The notes under the pieces are model-generated. The model ran no database searches and was not told the origin of the DNA. It saw nothing but the letters and a program-made list of their open reading frames with translations. From Alopecurus myosuroides (Eukaryota; Streptophyta; Magnoliopsida; Poales; Poaceae), in NCBI GenBank assembly GCA_028641055.1, contig CM054062.1, positions 27,276,808 to 27,340,807 of the forward strand: a DNA stretch of 64,000 nt. The letters are read 5' to 3'. A program made the translations under genes and the position numbers. Below are positions 1 through 11,655 of this stretch, in pieces. Position 1 is the stretch's first letter, and each line of letters starts with the position of its first letter.

Positions 1-1005
1 AAAAACCCTAGGAGAATCGGCGAAATTCCACGAAACTCTTCGCAACCGCCGTCATCGTCAACCCAAGTTTTGGGGGAGAAATCTCTGTCCTAGCACCCTT
101 CCGGGACGGGGAAGTGCCCCCGAAAGCCATCTCCATCAACTCCACCGCCATCTCCATTGTCGTTGTTGTCTCCTATGATGAGGAGGGAGTAGTTCTCCCC
201 CGAGGTTGAGGGCTCTGCCGGTAGCTATGTGGTTCATCTCTCTCTCCCATGGTGTGATCTATATGTGATCGTGAGCTTTGTAATCTAGTTGAATAAGTAG
301 ATGTTACTCTTCATCTTGTGCTACTCAAGTGTTTTATTAATATGAACTTTGGAGTCACATTGTCCCGCGGTGTGAAGGTGACAGTGTGCACATCGTGTGT
401 GTCTCCACTTTGAATTGTGGTGTTTGTCTAGTACCTTCTAGGGCGCTCAAGTTGACAGTGTGGGGCTAACTAGACATGGGAATGCTTACTTTAAGGAATG
501 CTTTTTGCAGCCCTACGCAATGATTAGTGTTTATTATCCAACCGCAGAGGGTTAAGAGTAGCATAGTAAAGAGAAGATATTTAGTTATTCAATTATTTGT
601 TCATTGTTGAGAGTGTCCACTAGTGAAAGTAGGATCCCTGGGCCTTGTTTCCAAGCATTGAAACACCGCTTTCCGCCTGTTCTGCTACATGTTTTCTTGC
701 TACCATATTTATTTCAGATTGCTATTATTACTTATAACCATCCATATTACCCGCATTTCACTATATCTTCGCTGAACTAGTGCACCTATATACCTGAAAA
801 GTATATTGGGTGTGTTGGGGACACAAGAGACTTCTTGTATCTTAATTGCAGGGTTGCTTGAGAGGGATATCTTTGACTTCTACCTCCCTGAGTTCGATAA
901 ACCTTGGGTGATTTACATAAGGGAAGCTTGTTGCTGTTCTACAAACCTCTGCACTTCGAGGCCCAACACTGTCTACAAGAATAGAAGCGTGCGTAGACAT
1001 CAGGG
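1..1005 (+). mobile_element. 3' part of a Sabrina-like gypsy LTR
   Basis: This stretch is an LTR cut off by the window start. It ends in GTAGACATCA at 1005. The reverse complement of the same end occurs at 9017 and 61162, where it is followed by a short spacer and a tRNA-Asp PBS, which fixes 1005 as the LTR terminus. Positions 790-1005 match the reverse complement of about 9017-9230. The piece is either a 3' LTR or a solo LTR. It abuts copia sequence directly at 1006, so it probably inserted into the copia element, whose RT region would then lie left of the window. The family name is from memory. Confidence 0.75.
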
Positions 1006-3715
1006 TCTTGAACTTGTTCTTCGGTAGGTGCATCACTTGGCTCCTTGGCTTATTATTCTATTGTAGAGGAGGGCTCCACTTGAGTAGAGCATAGTTCTTC
1101 TCGAGTTTCCCTAAGGTATCCCTCAACGGGGCGGAAAAATCCCACACCCATCCTTCCTATGGCTTTTTTAGGCATTTCAACATAACCAAAAATACGGAAG
1201 TAGGAGACATTGGATTTGTTGTCGGTGAGGATCTCATATGGAGTCTTGTCTAAACCCTTGCGGATGTAGAGGTAGTTGAAGGAGTGTCTTGCGGTGGATA
1301 TGGCCTCGGCCCCTAGATATTGTGGAGAAGAATACTCCGCCAACATGGTCCTTGCCATATCCATAAGCGTTCGATTCTTCCTTTCAGCTATACCATTTTT
1401 TTGAGGCGTATATGCGGCGGAATATTGATGCCGGATATCCTCATCACTAGGGAACTCATTCAAAGTGTAGTTCTTGAACTCGATGCCATTATCGCTCCTA
1501 ATAGCCATGATTGGGACATTGTGTTGACCTTGCACTTGATCGGAGAAGTCGATGATGGTTTGTTGGGTCTCACTCTTTGTCTCGAAGAAATAAACCCAAG
1601 TGTATCTTGAATAGTCATCAACAATCACCAAGCAATAGTTCTTGCCCCCAAGACTTGACTTGGGCACGACACCAAAGAGATCAACATGGAGAAGCTCCAA
1701 GATCCTCTTTGATGAGATAATGGTCATGCTCTTGTGAGGGGAATCATGCGTCTTTCCTTCAACACACAACCTACAAACGCGATCTTTGGAAAAGGAAACA
1801 TTTTTTAGTCCGCGGATTAGGCCACCTTTGTGAAGACTTTGCAAAGTTCTCATGTTGACATGGGATAAGAGGTGATGCCACAACCACCCCACGTCTGCCT
1901 TTCCGAAAAGACACATCGCTTGAGAGTTTGCGGACTTCGAGAAGTCCACCACAAACAACTCATTTTTGACACGTCCCATGTATGCGACGTAAGCGTCTTG
2001 CTCCTCAAAAGGAACAAAACATTTTCATCAAAGAAGACGGAGAAACCCATCTTCCCAAGAGAACGAACCGAAAGTAAATTGAATCCAAGGGATTCGACAA
2101 ACATGACATCCAAGATAGTGACATTGGGAGCAATCAGAACCTTGCCGAAGCCCATTACCTTAGACTTGGACTTGTCTCCATAGGTGACGGACGCATCATT
2201 TGTATTTGGGCGCAACTCCGTCACGAGTTCTTTGCTTCCGGTCATATGATTAGTGCATCCACTATCAATTATCCATTTAGATCCACCGTAAGCATAGTCC
2301 TCCGAGGCATAGGCCATGAAGCACTTGGCGTTGGGTTGAGGAAGATTCTCATTGGAGGATTGAAAGAGTGATGAAGATGACGGAGTTGAAGCAATAGCAA
2401 GAGCAACAACTTCACTTGCGGATTCTTCTTATTCATCACTTCCAGAATCATACTCCCCTTGGGTCACTAGCACAAACTTGGTGGGGGACTTCTTGTTGAA
2501 AGGTTTCTTCTTGAAGTGAGGTTTCTTGTAAGCAACCTTGGACTTGTCCTTGCGGCTACGCTTGCCACCATGATGTTCCCTATTCTCATAGGGGCACTCC
2601 GTAATATAGTGGTGCTTATATTGACAATTGAAGCAAGACCTCACCCTTTGAGTCCCTTATTTGCCACAGCTAGACTTGGTCTTCTCCTCTACATATGCCT
2701 TGGCCTTGGATGGATTTTTCCAAAACTTTTGCACGACAAGAGCAATGACATCTTTGAGCACGGGGTCATATTCTTGATCCTTCAAAGGAGCCAAGTCCTC
2801 AATGCAAGCTTCTTGATAATCAACCTCCCTTGACACTACCTTGGCCTTCAAAGCAACCGAAGATCCTTTGTGCATTCCCATAGCTCTAGCTAGATTGTCA
2901 AGAGCATTCCTTGTTTGCACTTGGTAGGAGATCATCTCTTGCATCACTTCAGTTGAGGTCAAAGAGGCAAAGTAATATCTTCCTTGAAGGATCTTTATGT
3001 CCGCGGGCTAAAATGGCATGAGAGTACTGATGTACTTCCTCTTGATCCAAGCATAATCAATTTACTTGGCACCAACATTATTGAATGTGGTGGCAAGTGT
3101 CTTGAGCCTTCGATACATGTCTTCATGGTTCTCACCATCATGCATATAGAATCATTCGGCTTCATTGCTCAAGGTATCATACCTATTCCTTTGCATGCTA
3201 TCATTTCCCACAAACATGACGACAAGAGAGTCCCATGTTTCCTTGGCGGTGGAATATTGTTGAAGATGATGCATATGGTTTGGACCCACGGCTTGTTGAA
3301 TGATGGACAAGGCGGTGTAGTTGAATTGACAATCTACGGCTTCTATTCTTATCAAGTTCTTGGGGTCATGTGGCTTGTATCCATCTCGAGTGACCCTCCA
3401 AATCTCAATACAAGAAGACTTTAAGTGAGTTTCCATGTAATATTTCCAACCACCAAAAGAATGTGCATCAAGTTTAGGAGGTTCTCCTCCAGGAATTATA
3501 TGAGGATGTGGGACGGGAGGATCGGGAGAGTAGTGCCCCTCGATGGAGTGGTAACCTCCAACCCGAGGAAAGGTGGGACCTTGTCCGAGGGAGGTTTGTG
3601 AAGGAGGAAGTGTTTTCAACTTGTTTTCCAAAAATGACACATAACCTAGTCTTCGCCGGACAACCAAGCCGTACTGCCACATTACCTCAATATGGGAACG
3701 GGGTCTAGCTAATTA
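1006..3715 (-). pseudogene. Ty1/copia gag-protease-integrase remnant (RT absent)
   Basis: Read on the minus strand this is a decayed copia polyprotein. A UBN2-type Gag (about 3682-3152, GGWKYYMETHLK) comes first. A CCHC knuckle (CFNCQYKHHYITECP, near 2640) follows. The protease has the copia DSGCTNHMTG motif near 2270. The gag-pre-integrase zinc finger (WHHLLSHVNM, then CRLC) lies in 1979-1750, and an integrase core with VDLFG, RSDNG and NGIAER runs to about 1200. Several frameshifts separate these blocks, and the open frame ends at 1053. No reverse transcriptase or RNase H is present: the coding sequence stops where the gypsy LTR begins at 1005. The element cannot be functional as seen. The right boundary near 3715 is approximate. 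Confidence 0.85.
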
Positions 3716-4795
3716 CTTGTCGGTGTTAGTCCGTGTCTACCTCAAAGTGCTATAGGGGTTAGAGTCCCCCGAACCGAATTGTCGCCAGGAGGGAGAAACG
3801 GGACATTCACGGTGTGGGATTAAGTTCACTACCGGTTGCAGCAATTGGGTCTCCTTCCATGGCGGTGTGTTGTCAGGGGAATCCGGATCGATATGGCTGA
3901 CTCACTCGGTGCCGGGGAGAACAAACCCAGTTGAAGAGGTAGTCATTTACTAGCGCCGCCATAGTGGATGGTAAGGACCAGTTATCTGATGTTTGCATAC
4001 TGTCTCGGACAGTCTGTGGTTGTTCACGGCGGATGTACTGGATCTTGTGGAATGTGTACACCTCTGCAGAGTAAAAATATTCAGAATAGCCGCTTCCTCG
4101 GATATGGACAATTGAATGGCCATGTAGCTAGAATTGTGTCAATGTTTTCAAAAAGCTGGAACTTGTTTATGTTGTCGTACCTGGGAGGTACATGAAAGGG
4201 AATGATCGTACCTTTGAGGTACCGGAGAAATATTGGTCTGGGAAATGGTGTGTTTCCAAAAAGTTTTTTCAAAAGAAATAAACTTTGTTCAACCATGATG
4301 AGTCTTATACTCACCATGGGTAGTATAGCCCTTAACTAAATAGCCTTCCTACCACAATTTTTAGCATACTTGCACTTGTTGGGCTTTCATTTAGGGTGTC
4401 TTGCAAGTACATTCAAATGTACTCATATGGTTTCGTCCCTGGCTATTGTCTTGGTAAGACTTTGAGGATCCGTCTCAGGAGGATACCTTTGAGGAGGAGT
4501 ACTTTGACGATCCCGCGTACTAGGCACGTCTCCCGGTCAGCAGCCTGTGGTGCTAGGGCGTTGACATGGGTTCTACTCGTTGTGTTTGCTTCCGCTGAAT
4601 AAAGTAGTTATGAGGTGTGCTTGCCACTGTCCTGCACGACAGTTGTCTCAGACTTGGTCGATGGACCATTTGTGTAAGACTATGTTATTCGTGTAATGGA
4701 TGTGAACTCTGGTGTACCTTCTCTAAATATGTTGCTCATGACTGTCGATCTGGGATCATGAGTGAATGCATATTGGCGGTCTCGGACATCTAGTC
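3716..4795. mobile_element. Fragment of a long gypsy-type LTR, no coding
   Basis: No coding region is supported in this kilobase. Its composition, with short C-rich leader-like segments and blocks such as the one near 4470-4520, resembles the distal part of very long plant LTRs like the solo LTR at 38657-43569. I could not align the two base by base. Both edges are set only by where the neighbouring copia and Sabrina-like sequences stop. Confidence 0.35.
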
Positions 4796-5304
4796 TAGGG
4801 TCCCCACAGTTCCGGGGGCACTTCCCCGTCCCGGCAGGGTGCCAGAACAGAGATCTGTCCCCCGAAGCTTGTCGGCGGCGGCGGTGGAGCTACAGATGTA
4901 TTTTGTGGAAAAGGTCGATTCTTCTAGGGTTTATGCCTCGGGGAGTATATATAGGCGAAAGGGCGATGCCGGGGGGTGGCCAGGGGGCCCGCACCACCTG
5001 GTGGCGCGGCCAGGGGTGGTGGCGCCACCCTGTGGGCCCCCTTTGGGGCTCTTCGGGACTTCTGGATGCTTCCGGTACTTCTAAGATTTTTGGCTTTCGA
5101 ATCGTCCGATTCCGAGAATATTTCCAGAACAACTTTTCTAAAACTAAAAACAGCAGAAAATAGGGAACTGGCACTTGGCATCTTGTTAATAGGTTAGTCC
5201 TGGAAAACGTGTAAAAATGCTATAAAGAAGGGAGAATACATGTAGCAATTGGCATAATATTATGATGGAGCATCAGAAATTATAGATACGTTGGAGACGT
5301 ATCA
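4796..5304 (-). repeat. Truncated 3' LTR (5' half) of Sabrina-like copy 1
   Basis: The LTR start at 5304 reads TGATACGTCTCCAACGTATC on the minus strand and forms a terminal palindrome with a 7-bp stem. A GC-rich block at 4800-4870 matches positions near 90-135 of the LTR at the window start, in inverted orientation. The distal LTR half is missing. Confidence 0.75.
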
Positions 5305-8092
5305 AGCATCCCCAAGCTTAGTTCCTACTCGACCTCGAGTAGGTAAACGATAAAACAATAATTTCTGAGGTGACATGCTACTAACATAATCTTGATCCTA
5401 AAAATGTAAAGGCATATGCAAGCTGGGATCATAGAACTTCAAACACAAACATGATAAATAGAACTTTAATAATAAAGAAAAGCAATCACTTTTCATCATG
5501 AAGAGTATCTCAAATAAAGGATCACGAATAATAATGCAAAGAAAGATAAATGTTTGTTTCAGGTATAGAGAAAGCATGGCAAAATGATATTTCTCTAGTC
5601 CTTAAGAGTGGGGTAAAACATAAATTCCAGGACACCTTCAAAGTTCATGGGGAAGACTAGAGCAAATAATTTAACAACAAAAAATATCACATCATGAAGT
5701 AATTATTGATTTTTATGGGATAATGCACATAGAACTAAGAATGGCAAAAATGCTCTCTCAACCGTGCATAAAGTTATAAGATGGAGACTCAACATAAAAG
5801 TAAAAGAAAGGCCCTTCGCGGGGGAGCAGGGATCACTCATGTGCTAAAGCTTTTTATTTTATTAAACAGAGGTATTAAAAGTTTGACACTCCTCCCATCC
5901 ATCTTTCAGAAACCATGGCTAACCGAATCCTCAGGTGCCTGCCAATAATCACATATCGTGGAGGAGTGTCTATATTTTGGGAGATGTATGCTAATGTCAA
6001 CGAATGGTAAACAGAAAATACAGTACGTCACAAGCCAACTGGATTCACAAGAGTGGATCCCATGTGAAGGACGCATCTGGGTAGAAGGTCATCCCTCTTT
6101 CTCTTTTGTTTACACAATTATGCTTTGACTGATAAATCAGGGGGAAAATAGTAAAGATATTTTGGTGTATTAATTTGGAGCTGGGCACCCCACTTCCAGC
6201 TCTTCTATCATTTGGATAAGCGGATGAAGCCACTAGTCCAGGGTGTGAAATCCAATCAACAAGTGAGATAAAGATTCTCTATTGACGTCCTCATGAGCAA
6301 AAACAGGAACATAAAACAGGAGTAATTTTGAAAGTTTTAAAGGTAACACATGAGCAATTTACTTGGAGTGGCAGTTAAATAACACATGTAGGTAGGTATG
6401 GTGGACACAATGGGAAATACTTTGGTTTAAGGGAGTTGGATGCACGAGTAGAGCTCATACTCAGTACAGGTGGAGGCTAGCAAAAGACTAGGAGCGACAA
6501 ATCAAGAGAGAATAAGCGCCACAATCATGCACAGCGACATAAACATCATTATATAAAGCATAAGCGGTATCATAGTTAAAAAACTAAGTGGTCATGGAGG
6601 CTATTTGTGACTGGTTCATAGTCATAAACATGGTGTGAGCATGCGCCAAGTCAACCAAATAAAACATTCAAAAGAGAATACCATAAATTTATGCTTCCTT
6701 ATGACAAGAACAACTCATGAATCTTTCTATGACATATTAAACACTCTCATCTATTTGAGGCTATTCATGCTACTCAACATCACAAGTCTTTAGAACTAAA
6801 ATAACATTTAGCATGGCATGAAGAAGTTCTAATAACAGTCTATACAAGTTTCTACTTGCACTGTTATAAATTCTACTTTAAACAGCAGTTTCTTTTTTCC
6901 CAACAAGCACCATACAAGATATGTTTTAAAAAAATTACTCTATATGATACATAAATCAAACATGAGATTACTCACATAACACTACTAAAACTAACAGCTC
7001 TGAATAAGAGATGCATGAAAACCAAGGCTAAACGCAGTACTAGCAAAAAGTGAACACTCACAGAACAATAAGAATGAAAACTGGAGTGTTCTAAGCAATG
7101 AAAACAGAGCGTGTCTCTATCCCACACAAATATGATAGGACCCAACCATTTATTACAGCAAATAAAACCAAACAAACTGATAACAAAAATAAAATACGCT
7201 CTAAGTAAAGCACATAAGATGTGACTGAATAAAAATATAGTTTCACTATAAGTGACCTGATAATTTTCCGATGAAGAAGAAGATGCCTTGGGCATCCCCA
7301 AGCTTAGACGCTTGAGTCTTCTTGGAATTTTCTGGAATGTACCTCCGGGGCATCCCCAATCTTAGGCTCTTCACTCTTCTTGATCACATCATATCATCCT
7401 CTTCTCTTGACCCTTGAAAACTTCCTTCACACCAAACTTCTCACAATCTTCATTAGCAACGTTAGTGCAAATCGAAATAATAAATTCACATGGTTCAGTT
7501 TCAACACAAGCCTAACACTCATAAAAAAATTAGCTACTGTCACAACTTATTTCAAAACTCTTTTTCTCAAAGGAACACCAAAAGAAAGCGATTAAGATGC
7601 AAATGCAATTATTGGCAGAAATCTGTCAAAACAGGACAGCAGGTAAAGATCGATTTTTTTCGAAAATCTTACGTTGCTCAAATAAAAAATTAGTCAACTA
7701 ATAAAAGTTGCATATATAACCCAGTATTACGCACAAAAAACTCAGGCCATTTTGAATTTTATGTGATTTTATACGATTTTAATAGTGGACATCAGAAATC
7801 TGTTTCCTGCGCATAAATCCGAAATATAGCCTCAACTGTCCACTACAGGCTTTACTTGGCTCAACAAAAAATCAAAATAAAAGATACAAAGGGGTTGCTA
7901 AGGAAATAGACAACATCCAGGTGCAAATCACACAAAAGAAAACAAAGGAAAACGGGTTGAAAACAGCGAAATAAAACGGGTTGTCTCCCGGTAGCGCTTT
8001 TCTTTAACGCCTTTCAGCTAGGCATGATAATTTGAGAAGATGCTCACATGAGAAATATTAATTGAAGCAAAATAGAGCATCAAGAAGCAAAT
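5305..8092 (-). other. Non-coding interior of Sabrina-like copy 1
   Basis: This AT-rich interior holds only short out-of-frame ORFs. Blocks near 7240-7400 and 7740-7860 recur at 59460-59640 and 59940-60060, so the sequence is family-specific rather than host DNA. CATCCCCAAGCTTAG-type segments next to the LTR at 5305 fit a polypurine-tract region on the minus strand. I see no gene here. Confidence 0.6.
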
Positions 8093-8840
8093 TTAAAACA
8101 CATTTAAGTCTAACCCACTTCCTATGAAAAAAATCTTGTAGAAAAATAAGTCAACGAAGCACAAAATGACTAGCATAGGAAGACAAAATAAGTGCAACTT
8201 CAAAAATTTCAACATAAAGAGAGGAAACTTAATATTGTTGAGATGCATAAAACCATGTTTCCCTCCCTCATAATAACTTTCAGTAGCATCATGAATAAAA
8301 TTAACAATATAAATATCACAAGAAACATTCTTATCATGAGCCACATGCATAAAGGAATTATTACTCTCCACATAAGCATAGTCATTCTCATTAATAGTAG
8401 TGGGAGCAAATTCAACGAAATAGCTATCATTATCATTCTCATCACCATAATCATCAAATATAGGACATATTGCAATCATAATTATTTTTCTGCTCAATAG
8501 TAGGTGGACTGAATATATCATATTCATCATTGTAAACAGGTGGAACTAGAATACCACAATCATTATAATCATCATATATTGGAGGCAAAGTATCATCAAA
8601 GAAAATTTCCTCCTCAAAACTTGGGGGACTAAAAATATAATATTCATCAAAACTAGCTTCCCCAATCTTAGACTTTTCCATAGCATTAGCAATAATGGTG
8701 TTTAAAGAGTTCATACTAATAACATTGCCACTAGCATGCAAATAAAGCTCCATAGTTTTTTTAATTTTCTCTTCAAACACATCATGTCCTAACTCAAGAT
8801 AAATATTATAAAGCTCTCTCATATTTTTGTTGTTTTCCAT
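8093..8840 (-). pseudogene. Conserved ORF of unknown function in Sabrina-like element, copy 1
   Basis: The minus strand carries a 128-codon frame from 8840 (starting MENNKNMRELYNIYLELGHD) that overlaps a 145-codon frame ending at 8093, so a single frameshift near 8460-8530 splits one gene. The protein is rich in acidic and asparagine residues, with repeated FSPPSFEEE and IYDDYND-type motifs. Its C-terminal half is hydrophobic (KFPLFMLKF, LFCLPMLVILCF). I recognise no catalytic motif. It sits just inside the PBS, where gag would normally be. The second copy (60202-60983) keeps the same protein with its own separate frameshift, so the frame was coding before both copies decayed. It may be a highly derived Gag remnant, but nothing in the sequence proves that. 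Confidence 0.6.
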
Positions 8841-8988
8841 TAAGTCTAACTAGTAAATATAAAAACAAGGAATAAGTAAAAAAAAGCCTAACTAGTGAAA
8901 ACAAGAAACAAAAAGATATAATTTCAGAATCTAAAGGAAATAACTTCGAGCACTCACACCCGAGGATGTGAGAACCTTTTACCTTACC

Positions 8989-9006
8989 TCCCCGGCAACG
9001 GCGCAA
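8989..9006 (-). other. Primer binding site, tRNA-Asp type, one mismatch
   Basis: The plus strand here reads TCCCCGGCAACGGCGC followed by AA. It matches the 3' end of plant tRNA-Asp except for one base near its CCA end. It lies 10 bp from the LTR terminus at 9017. Confidence 0.75.
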
Positions 9007-9016
9007 GAAAAGAGCT

Positions 9017-9467
9017 TGATGTCTACGCACGCTTCTATTCTTGTAGACAGTGTTGGGCCTCCAAGTGCAGAGGTTTGTAGAACAGCAGCAAGTTTCCCTT
9101 AAGTGGATCACCCAAGGTTTATCGAACTCAGGGAGGTAGAGGTCATATATATCCCTCTCAAGCAACCCTGCAATCAAGATACAAGAAGTCTCTTGTGTCC
9201 CCAACACACCCAATATACTTGTCAGGTATATAGGTGCACTAGTTCAGCGAAGAGAGAGTAAAATTCAAGTAATATGGATGGTTATAAGTGATAATAGCAA
9301 TCTGAAATAAAAATGGCAGCAAGCAAACATGTAGCAGAACAGGCGAAAAATGGTGTTTCAATGCTTGCAAATAAGGCCTAGGGATCCTACTTTCACTAGA
9401 GGACACTCTCAAGAATGATCACATAAATGAATAACTAGATATCTTCTCTTTAATATGCTACTCTTAA
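9017..9467 (-). repeat. Truncated 5' LTR (3' part) of Sabrina-like copy 1
   Basis: This is the inverted counterpart of about 550-1005. Homology stops at about 9467, in CTCTTAACCA, where unrelated CACTA sequence begins. Confidence 0.75.
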
Positions 9468-9477
9468 CCACTCTCAG

Positions 9478-9732
9478 GTGGGGCCGAGTGCTGCTGCGAA
9501 CGAGCAAATTGCTCTGGAATTTATAGAAATGTACGGAGAAGGGACAGTTGTTGCGGGTATGTCCATTGCTAAGTATATGCAAACATTGGAGTACTTCCCC
9601 TCTTCCGAATGTGGGTACAAACACCGGCACGGGAATCCTCTCGCCAGACCGGGAAGGAAAAGAATCTACCAACAAAAATGCGATGAGTGCATAATTGGTA
9701 TATGGCAGCCTCTCGGGAATCTCAGGATTGGA
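9478..9732 (+). pseudogene. Exon remnant of CACTA second ORF
   Basis: An 85-codon open frame (GPSAAANEQIALEFIEMYGE onwards) precedes the Ulp1-like exons on the same strand. It has no recognisable catalytic residues. By position it should be an upstream exon of the same CACTA gene. Its start is not real, because the element is truncated just upstream. Confidence 0.45.
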
Positions 9733-9946
9733 TAGTGTTGGGAGTTAGAGGCGAGAATTACGGGTATGGAGATTTAGTGGTTCTGATTCAATTTGATGAA
9801 TTGTTTCAGTTATTCCAGTAGAAGGCCCTCGACAAATATATTCTTAGTGCCTATTGTCAATAAGTCTTTATTTCTGTAATTAATTCTCTAGCTAGCTCAC
9901 CTCGTTCATTGCATTCATATAATACTCATTATATTATAATTGCAGA

Positions 9947-10906
9947 ATGAAGATTCTCGAATGCAAAAGAGGACAAATCTATGCCATTGGATTCATTGAC
10001 CCATATTTTTTTAATCATAAGACTCTTAAGATAGCTCCCAAGGATACAGAAGGTAATATTGTGAAGGCAATAAGGACAAGGTTTCAAGAACACACAAGGG
10101 AAATACTATTTCCTTACAACTTCGGGTGAGTGTTACTATGTTGTACACATTATGTTTTCCTTACCCGATGTTCAGTGTATAATTGACGAGTTATGTGTGC
10201 GCAGCTTCCACTTTATTCTGCTAATCTTTCAAGTTGACAAAGGAAAAGTACTGGTAATGGGCCAAAAACGTAAACCCCTAGAGGTCTGGGCGGACATGCA
10301 GGAAATGATCCATCAGTAATTTCAATCTTTATATATGGCACTATATCGACTACTTTGTTTCATTTCCTGATATCAATTAATAACTCTTTTTATTCTTTTT
10401 CTTTGCCGGGCAGCGCTTGGAAGAGGTTCACAAAAAAAGTCTAGGGGTGAATGGAAATCGGAGCTTACATTTGAAATTGTGCAAGTAAGTACTATTATCT
10501 AGATCCGCGCATCTCCTTGATTCTAGTTTTGATACTGTTATCATGCTTGATTATTATTTTGATTGAAACCATGTTCTCGTAAAGTGCTTGCAACAGGGAG
10601 ACGGGGATAAATTATGTGGATACTACGTCTACGAGTTCATTCGTCAGACGACATGTGACAAGGGCAAAGATTTATGCAAACTTAATATACGTCAGCCATC
10701 AATTTTGTCTTATTACCATCTATTGTAGTTAATTAGTTTCATTAATATATTGACCACTCTTCTTTATATTAGATCGAATGGCTCAGGGACGGTGTTCTAC
10801 CAAGGGACCGCATACGAGAAATTTAGGAGGAAATTGCGGGCTTCTTAGATGCAGAGGTCCTAAATGTAAATGGAGAATACTATCGCCCTTACATCGTTCT
10901 TGGATG
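9947..10906 (+). pseudogene. Ulp1-like cysteine protease gene of a CACTA element, five exons, degraded
   Basis: Five blocks join with GT/AG borders: 9947-10125, 10205-10315, 10414-10484, 10597-about 10690 and 10773-10906. The product resembles the C48 (Ulp1/SUMO protease) domain of plant CACTA elements. The His region reads FHFILLIFQVDKGKV and the catalytic-Cys region KLCGYYVYEF. The usual Asp after the His strand is replaced (VLVMG), and an in-frame TAG near 10825 interrupts the last exon, so the gene is dead. Stop codon and intron placement still mirror the intact family. The 3' end runs straight into the minisatellite at 11018. Family assignment is by recalled motif. Confidence 0.65.
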
Positions 10907-11017
10907 AACTTGATTTTGTAATTCATTCAGCAGTCATGTAATATGCTCGACATACTTTGATTCTGTACTATAAGTGTTCCTTCTTTTGCTATATATATGT
11001 ATTACTTATTCACTCGT

Positions 11018-11337
11018 GGGATCCGGGAGTTCCGGGGAGGGGCCACCGAGGATCCTCTCTTCTCGTTGGATCCGGGAGGTCCGGGGGGGCACCAAGGCTC
11101 CTCTCTTCTCGTGGGATCCGGGAGGTCCAGGGGGCACCGGGGCTCCTCTCTTCTCGTGGGATCCGGGAGGTCCGGGGGGCACCGGGGCTCCTCTCTTCTC
11201 GTGGGATCCGGGAAGTCCAGGGAGGGGCCAGCGGGGCTCCTCTCTTCTCGTGGGATCCGGGAGGTCCGGGGAGGAGCCACCGGGGCTCCTCTCTTCTCAT
11301 GGGATTCAGGAGGTCCGGGGAGGGGCCACCGGGAGGT
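11018..11337 (+). repeat. GC-rich minisatellite, about seven copies of a 47-51 bp unit
   Basis: Each unit begins TCTCGTGGGATCCGGGAGG and ends GGGGCTCCTCTC, with a G-run between them that varies in length. The array is about 320 bp long and has open frames on both strands only because of its composition. It lies inside the CACTA element between the protease gene and the terminus. Confidence 0.9.
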
Positions 11338-11454
11338 TCGTGGGGATCGTACAATCGAATTGATCGCAAAACATAAAATAAAAAGGAAAACAATAAATAG
11401 AAGAAAAAACTCTGTCGTGGCAGAGAAAATGGCAAAAGTGCTGCCGCGGCAAAG

Positions 11455-11655
11455 GAGGCATGCATCCCGGTTCGTGGTAAGAACCGGGACAAATGGCCCT
11501 GGCTAGCTTCCTGCGTTCCCTGCCACGTGGTCAGCCCCATGCATCCCGGGTCCTAGCACAACTAGGACGAATGGGGGTGGGGCATTTGTCCTGGTTGCAC
11601 AACCGAGATGAAAATCCCTTAAAAACCGGGACAAATGACCCTGTTTCCACTAGTG
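11455..11655 (+). repeat. CACTA sub-terminal repeats and 3' terminus
   Basis: Several direct and inverted copies of a CCGGGACAAATG-like dodecamer occur here, followed by CACTAGTG at the very end. The terminus is itself palindromic. Such clusters are known transposase-binding regions in the En/Spm group; binding here is inferred. Confidence 0.75.

Larger units (their letters stand above)
4796..9467 (-). mobile_element. Non-autonomous Sabrina-like gypsy element, copy 1
   Basis: This is a minus-strand element with both LTRs truncated. The 3' LTR begins at 5304 (TGATACGTCTCC read on minus) and survives leftward to about 4796. The internal region is 5305-9016. The PBS lies at 8989-9006, and the 3' part of the 5' LTR covers 9017-9467, where CACTA sequence takes over. 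The interior is AT-rich and has no gag, protease, RT or integrase. It carries only one conserved ORF of unknown function near 8093-8840. The second copy at 57061-61328 has the same layout and nearly the same internal length (about 3.7 kb). Mobilisation in trans is an inference from the missing pol. Confidence 0.8.
9468..11655 (+). mobile_element. 3' part of a CACTA (En/Spm) transposon
   Basis: The right end is a CACTA terminus: CACTAGTG at 11648-11655, preceded by sub-terminal repeats of the ACCGGGACAAATG kind in both orientations (for example 11483-11496, 11570-11590 and 11623-11640), as is typical of grass CACTA elements. Upstream lie a GC-rich minisatellite and a degraded multi-exon gene with a Ulp1-like protease domain, the second gene of many plant CACTA families. 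The transposase gene and the left terminus are absent because the element is cut where the gypsy LTR begins at 9467. Confidence 0.75.

Noticed and set aside
11002..11540. Open frames on both strands across the minisatellite
   Set aside because: They arise from a repeat unit without stops in several frames and carry no conserved product.
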